A DNA stretch of 56,742 nucleotides from Sulfurospirillum tamanense (GTDB lineage: Bacteria; Campylobacterota; Campylobacteria; Campylobacterales; Campylobacteraceae), in contig NZ_JAFHKK010000017.1 of assembly GCF_016937535.1 (NCBI RefSeq), forward strand, positions 1 to 56,742. The letters are read 5' to 3'. Of this stretch, positions 53,245-56,742 are shown one piece after another. The translations under genes and the position numbers were made by a program. The notes below the pieces were generated by a model that was given only the letters and a program-made list of their open reading frames with translations, was not told the origin of the DNA and did no database searches. Each line of letters starts with the position of its first letter. Position 1 is the first letter of the stretch.

Positions 53245-54383
53245 ATTCTCCTTTTGATATCGTTATTTTGGGTGCGGGTGCTTCGGGATTGATGGCTGGA
53301 GCCCTTTTGCCTAAGCACTACCGTATTGCTTTTGTGGAGCCCAATGCTAAGATTGGGATGAAAATCCTAGTGAGTGGTGGCGGCAAGTGCAATCTTACTA
53401 ACCGCCGTGTAGAGCCGCAAGATTACCTTGGTGACCCGGAATTTATCGCACCGGTTTTAAAAGGGTTTATGCCCAAAGAGACGTTAGCCTTTTTTAAGGA
53501 TGTTGCGCTAGAAGAGCGTGATAGGGGTAAACTTTTTGGAAAGCACAGTGCCAAAGACGTGGTTAGGGTGCTTGAAAAAGAGACCTCCCATTGTGCCTTT
53601 TTCTTAGGGCGCCGTTGTACGGATGTGGAAAAACAAGCCGATGGTTTTGTGGTGAAAACAGACAAAATACGCCTTACATGTAAACGGGTGATAGTGGCAA
53701 GTGGGGGTTTGAGTTGGCCAGTGATTGGTGCATCAGACATTGGGCACCGCATTGCTCAGCATTTTGGACACACACTCACGCCCCCTTTTCCCGCACTCGT
53801 GGGCCTAACGGTGCAAAAAGAGCAATTTTGGATGAAAGACCTCAGCGGCATCTCTTTCCCCGTGCGCGTTACATGTAAAGAGCGCGTGTGTGAGGGTGAG
53901 TTGCTTTTTTCTCACAAAGGGGTGAGCGGGCCTGTGATTATGGATGCGTCGTTGTTTTGGAGTAAGGGGAGCATATTGGTAGATTTTCTTCCTGATGTCT
54001 CAGTGCCCTCCCTTGTCGTTGCTTCTCCTAAAAAACAGCCCAGTTCCCTTATTCCACTGCCAAAACGTTTTGTAAAATCCTTTTTAGAAGCCCTTGGTCT
54101 TGAAGAGAAGCCTGTTGGTCGGTATACCAAAGAAGAATTAACCCGCCTTTACACCCTTCATGGGTACTCTTTTTCACCTGCAGGAACTGTGGGTTACGCC
54201 AAGGCTGAAGCAACCAAAGGGGGTGTTTGCACCTTTGAAATCAATCCAAAAACCCTAGAAAGCAAGCAGTGCGAGGGGCTTTATTTTTTGGGCGAAGTGT
54301 TGGACGTGACAGGAAAACTTGGTGGATACAACTTGCAGTGGGCGTTTGCTTCTGCTGCTCAATGTGCCCGTGGGTTAACCTAA
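53241..54383 (+). CDS. BaiN/HI0933-family FAD-dependent oxidoreductase
   Basis: A 380-residue flavoprotein with an N-terminal dinucleotide fold (DIVILGAGASGLMAGALL), the family motif ILVSGGGKCNLTN and the second glycine motif VIVASGGLSWPVIG. The end GEVLDVTGKLGGYNLQWAFASA is diagnostic. Family members are NAD(P)-dependent flavin reductases, with one (BaiN) implicated in bile-acid dehydroxylation; the physiological role here is unknown. The start is GTG 53241. Its stop overlaps the convergent cyclase gene by 9 bases inside the palindrome GGTTAACC. Confidence 0.9.
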   Translation: MNSPFDIVILGAGASGLMAGALLPKHYRIAFVEPNAKIGMKILVSGGGKCNLTNRRVEPQDYLGDPEFIAPVLKGFMPKETLAFFKDVALEERDRGKLFGKHSAKDVVRVLEKETSHCAFFLGRRCTDVEKQADGFVVKTDKIRLTCKRVIVASGGLSWPVIGASDIGHRIAQHFGHTLTPPFPALVGLTVQKEQFWMKDLSGISFPVRVTCKERVCEGELLFSHKGVSGPVIMDASLFWSKGSILVDFLPDVSVPSLVVASPKKQPSSLIPLPKRFVKSFLEALGLEEKPVGRYTKEELTRLYTLHGYSFSPAGTVGYAKAEATKGGVCTFEINPKTLESKQCEGLYFLGEVLDVTGKLGGYNLQWAFASAAQCARGLT

Positions 54384-56651
54384 AAATTCAATCCTGTTTT
54401 TGCCTTTACTTTTAGAGGAGTAAAGCGCCTCATCGGCACGTTTAAGTAAATCATCTTGGGTGTCGGTGGGCTTAATTTCAGTGATGCCAAAGCTACATGT
54501 AATATGTTCGACATTTTTAAAATGGTGTGAACTGACTAGGTGTCGGAGTTTTTCGGTGATTTTCAAAGCACCTTCTAGTGAAGTTTTGGGTGCAATAACT
54601 GCAAACTCTTCCCCTCCCCATCTGGCAAAGGTGTCTACATCGCGCAAGTTTTTTGCCACCAAAGCGCTAAGTTCTTGCAAAATCGAATCTCCTACCAAAT
54701 GGCCATGGGTGTCGTTGACGGCTTTAAAATCATCAATATCAAACAAGATAAAAGCACTTTGTTCATCGGGATAGCGCTGGGCGATATGCAGCGCGCTAAT
54801 GAGGGTTTCGTTGAGTTTTTTGCGGTTATAAATCTGTGTGAGCTCATCGATGTAGATAAGTCCTTTGATGCGCACTTCATTGCTGATGTCTTTGGCAAAA
54901 ACAAGGTAGCCTGTCTTGGTGCCATCTTTGGAAAATTGTGCAATGAGGGAGCAGTGAAGCCAGTATGTGTTGCCATCTTTGCGCTCAAAAGAGAGTTTAC
55001 CCTCCCAGTCGGCTTTGGTGCGCATGCGCTCCCTGAGTTCTACAATGGACTCAGGAGGTTCAATACAAAAATGGTACCACCCTTTGCCGACCAATTCGCT
55101 TTTGCTAAACCCACTAACGTGTGCCATTGCTTCACTGGCTTCTGTGATAACACCAACGGTATCAAGTTTCACATAAATGGCATAGCGGTTGATGATGCTG
55201 TGGTCTTGAGCGAGTTTTTGTTTTTGCGTGTTGTTTTCTTCAAGAGCCCGCTCTAGGCTAAGTTGGTAGTTCTTGCGTTCGGTGATTTCTTGCATAATGC
55301 CCACTGCCCCAACAATGTGTTCGTTTTCTTTTAACACATTTTTATGGATAACAAAATCCCGCAACACGCCACCAATAGACATGCGGTATTCGTAGGAAAA
55401 AGGGTGTTGGATTTTAAGAACATAAGCATTAGCATTACGCGCTTCCTCTGCGGCAACCTTGTCCATGATTTCTTCAAATAAAGCACCCATAATCTGTTCT
55501 TTGGAGAGTCTGAAAAGTTTTGCAAACGCCTCATTGCACTCAACAAAACGGCCCTCTTTGTCGTTTAAAAAAGCAGGAAGAGGAATGGTGTGAAATAAAG
55601 AGCGCATAAAAGAGTTGTGTTTTACTAGTGCGTCGGTGCGCTCTTGAACCGTCTCTTCGATTGCTTCATCGTGTTGCACAAGGGTGCGGGCAAGGTTTTT
55701 TTGTTTTTGATAGAGGGCAAACATAATAAGCCCCAGCACAAGTAAAATAGCACTAAAAAGAAAATCTTGCACCGCTTGTTTGTAGAGGGTTGCGATAGTA
55801 AGGTTGTTTTGAACTGCTAGGAGTTCACCCGAAACAGACCCATCTACCTCGGGAATCGCAAGAGTAAAACTAAGATAAGAAGAGGAGAGGGGCTGTTTTT
55901 GGTTTTCGTAATAGGTTAATAGCGTGTTGCTTGTTACCCCCTTTGATAAAGAATCTTGAAGGGGTTTTAAGATATTTTGACCTGTTTGAGAATCTTTTAA
56001 GATAAGTGCTTGATGGTACTCTTTGAGTAAAGGGATGGTTCTTTGCATGAGGGTTTCAAAGGGAAGACTCATCTCGATATAACCCACAAAAGCACGCTCA
56101 GCATACAGCGGAAAAAAATAGTGGTAATCCCCAGAAATGCTATTGAGGCCTTCGGAAAATCGAGGGGTGTCGTAGAGATTTTTGATGGACGCAAGGTGCA
56201 AGAGGTTGTCCCCGTAAGTGAGGGGGTCAAAAAGTTGTACAAAACGTTCGCCAGTGCGCAAGTGCAGCTGAAGCTGATTGAATCCGTGGGGTGAAAGATG
56301 GGATTCAAAAACAGGCTTTAGGGCTTGAAAAATGGTCTTGCGTAAATGTTCTTTGGTTTCCAAAGAAGCTTCAGATGCGTTAGCCACCATAGTGGTAAAT
56401 TCACGAAAATAAATCATTCCCTCAAAAACATGTAACGGAAGAAGTCGAAAAGTGTTTAGGGTGGTTTGATAGGTGGCTACAAAATGGGATTTACTCAACT
56501 CTGCTTGGGTTTTTGCATCGTTGTTGTAGCGCTGGAGTAAAAAGTAGCTCGCCGCACCTTGCAAAAGGCAATAAAGAAGTACATAACTACTTAAAAGGCG
56601 CAGTCGTTTCACCAGTTGGTCATCCTTGTAAGATTTTGGGAAAGTCAACAT
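54375..56651 (-). CDS. Membrane sensor diguanylate cyclase (PAS-GGDEF)
   Basis: 758 residues as called. An N-terminal transmembrane helix (about 16-40) and another near 300-322 frame a roughly 260-residue extracytoplasmic sensor region; PAS domains occupy about 350-460 and 500-610; GGDEF (620-758) has the motif FARWGGEEFAVIAPK and an RxxD inhibitory site (RDVD) five residues upstream, so synthesis of c-di-GMP is expected. The start is uncertain: ATG 56651 has no good ribosome site, and GTG 56612 follows AAGGA by 10-11 bases; a longer TTG-initiated frame from 56735 is rejected because it crosses a likely terminator. The first codons are open. Confidence 0.9.
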   Translation of the reverse strand: MLTFPKSYKDDQLVKRLRLLSSYVLLYCLLQGAASYFLLQRYNNDAKTQAELSKSHFVATYQTTLNTFRLLPLHVFEGMIYFREFTTMVANASEASLETKEHLRKTIFQALKPVFESHLSPHGFNQLQLHLRTGERFVQLFDPLTYGDNLLHLASIKNLYDTPRFSEGLNSISGDYHYFFPLYAERAFVGYIEMSLPFETLMQRTIPLLKEYHQALILKDSQTGQNILKPLQDSLSKGVTSNTLLTYYENQKQPLSSSYLSFTLAIPEVDGSVSGELLAVQNNLTIATLYKQAVQDFLFSAILLVLGLIMFALYQKQKNLARTLVQHDEAIEETVQERTDALVKHNSFMRSLFHTIPLPAFLNDKEGRFVECNEAFAKLFRLSKEQIMGALFEEIMDKVAAEEARNANAYVLKIQHPFSYEYRMSIGGVLRDFVIHKNVLKENEHIVGAVGIMQEITERKNYQLSLERALEENNTQKQKLAQDHSIINRYAIYVKLDTVGVITEASEAMAHVSGFSKSELVGKGWYHFCIEPPESIVELRERMRTKADWEGKLSFERKDGNTYWLHCSLIAQFSKDGTKTGYLVFAKDISNEVRIKGLIYIDELTQIYNRKKLNETLISALHIAQRYPDEQSAFILFDIDDFKAVNDTHGHLVGDSILQELSALVAKNLRDVDTFARWGGEEFAVIAPKTSLEGALKITEKLRHLVSSHHFKNVEHITCSFGITEIKPTDTQDDLLKRADEALYSSKSKGKNRIEFLG

Positions 56652-56716
56652 TGTATCAAAATAGACTAAAAAATCTCTATAGCCACGCAAGGTTACACAA
56701 GTTTTTTGCTGAAAAG

Positions 56717-56740
56717 ACTTCTTGTAAAACTGCAAGAAGT
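56717..56740 (-). terminator. Intrinsic terminator at the right window edge
   Basis: ACTTCTTG (56717-56724) pairs with CAAGAAGT (56733-56740) around an 8-base loop. On the minus strand the stem is followed by CTTTT. It probably ends a gene beyond the window, and argues that the cyclase gene begins at or after 56651. Confidence 0.5.
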
Positions 56741-56742
56741 TT

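Noticed and set aside
54675-55256. 193-residue plus-strand frame within the diguanylate cyclase gene
   Set aside because: Opposite the GGDEF/PAS coding region, whose conserved motifs fix the real frame.
56652-56735. TTG-initiated extension of the diguanylate cyclase
   Set aside because: It would read through a terminator hairpin, with no ribosome site; the transmembrane start is nearer 56651 or 56612.

Overview
The window is a gene-dense bacterial chromosome segment with about 4% non-coding sequence, no rRNA, tRNA, CRISPR array, insertion sequence or prophage, and no gap above 300 bases. Gene content and order point to a free-living Campylobacterota (Campylobacterales, Sulfurospirillum-like). 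From memory of Campylobacter jejuni and Helicobacter pylori, these blocks have matching order: rpiB - membrane protein - apt - dedA - pepA - ychF; folD/lepB next to a small cytochrome c and hemL; flgG2-flgG; a ciaD-like gene before cca; and purU. The assignment rests on protein recognition and synteny, not on a search. An ectoine operon and sodium-coupled transporters suggest a saline or osmotically variable habitat.

Layout. 1-0.5 kb: the tail of an EAL-domain gene and a VOC-fold protein. 0.6-3.2 kb (-): periplasmic methionine sulfoxide repair (msrPQ) and a bile acid:sodium symporter-family transporter. 3.3-11.3 kb (-): housekeeping run folD, lepB, site-2 protease, rpiB, membrane/coiled-coil protein, apt, trpB, dedA, pepA, ychF, closed by a strong terminator. 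11.4-13.8 kb (+): cytochrome c, hemL, atpZ, membrane protein. 13.8-16.4 kb (-): PAS-like protein and rpoD. 16.5-18.3 kb (+): flgG2-flgG behind a textbook sigma-54 promoter, then a 55-residue membrane protein. 18.4-23.4 kb (+): azlCD, LysE-type exporter, leuD-leuB, TPR-like protein, ciaD-like protein, cca. 23.6-27.2 kb (+): ectABC plus ectoine-type aspartokinase. 27.3-31.3 kb: cold-shock protein, small protein, alanine/sodium symporter, membrane metallophosphoesterase, psd.

31.4-45.9 kb (+) is a 14.5 kb signalling operon of nine genes. Most overlap by 1-4 bases. It encodes a CheB-CheR-PAS hybrid, a PAS-GGDEF-EAL protein, a stand-alone cobalamin-binding protein with CarH-type B12-photoreceptor motifs, a 42-residue ORF, a CheY-like regulator, two PAS histidine kinases, a REC protein and a REC-HD-GYP phosphodiesterase. 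It looks like one c-di-GMP/chemotaxis signalling unit. 46-56.7 kb: a single-chain NfnA-NfnB-like transhydrogenase, pirin and PsiE genes around an operator-like inverted repeat, an MCP with a C-terminal sensory domain, a PglD-like acetyltransferase, purU, trmL, a BaiN/HI0933-type flavoprotein and a membrane PAS-GGDEF cyclase.

The most striking signal is not a gene. The palindrome TACATGTA (extended consensus YTTTACATGTAAAR) occurs 35 times by my reading, against one or two expected from base composition. It lies in all three reading frames of genes and is enriched between them, several times fused to a Shine-Dalgarno sequence. It behaves like a highly iterated palindrome or uptake/architecture motif.
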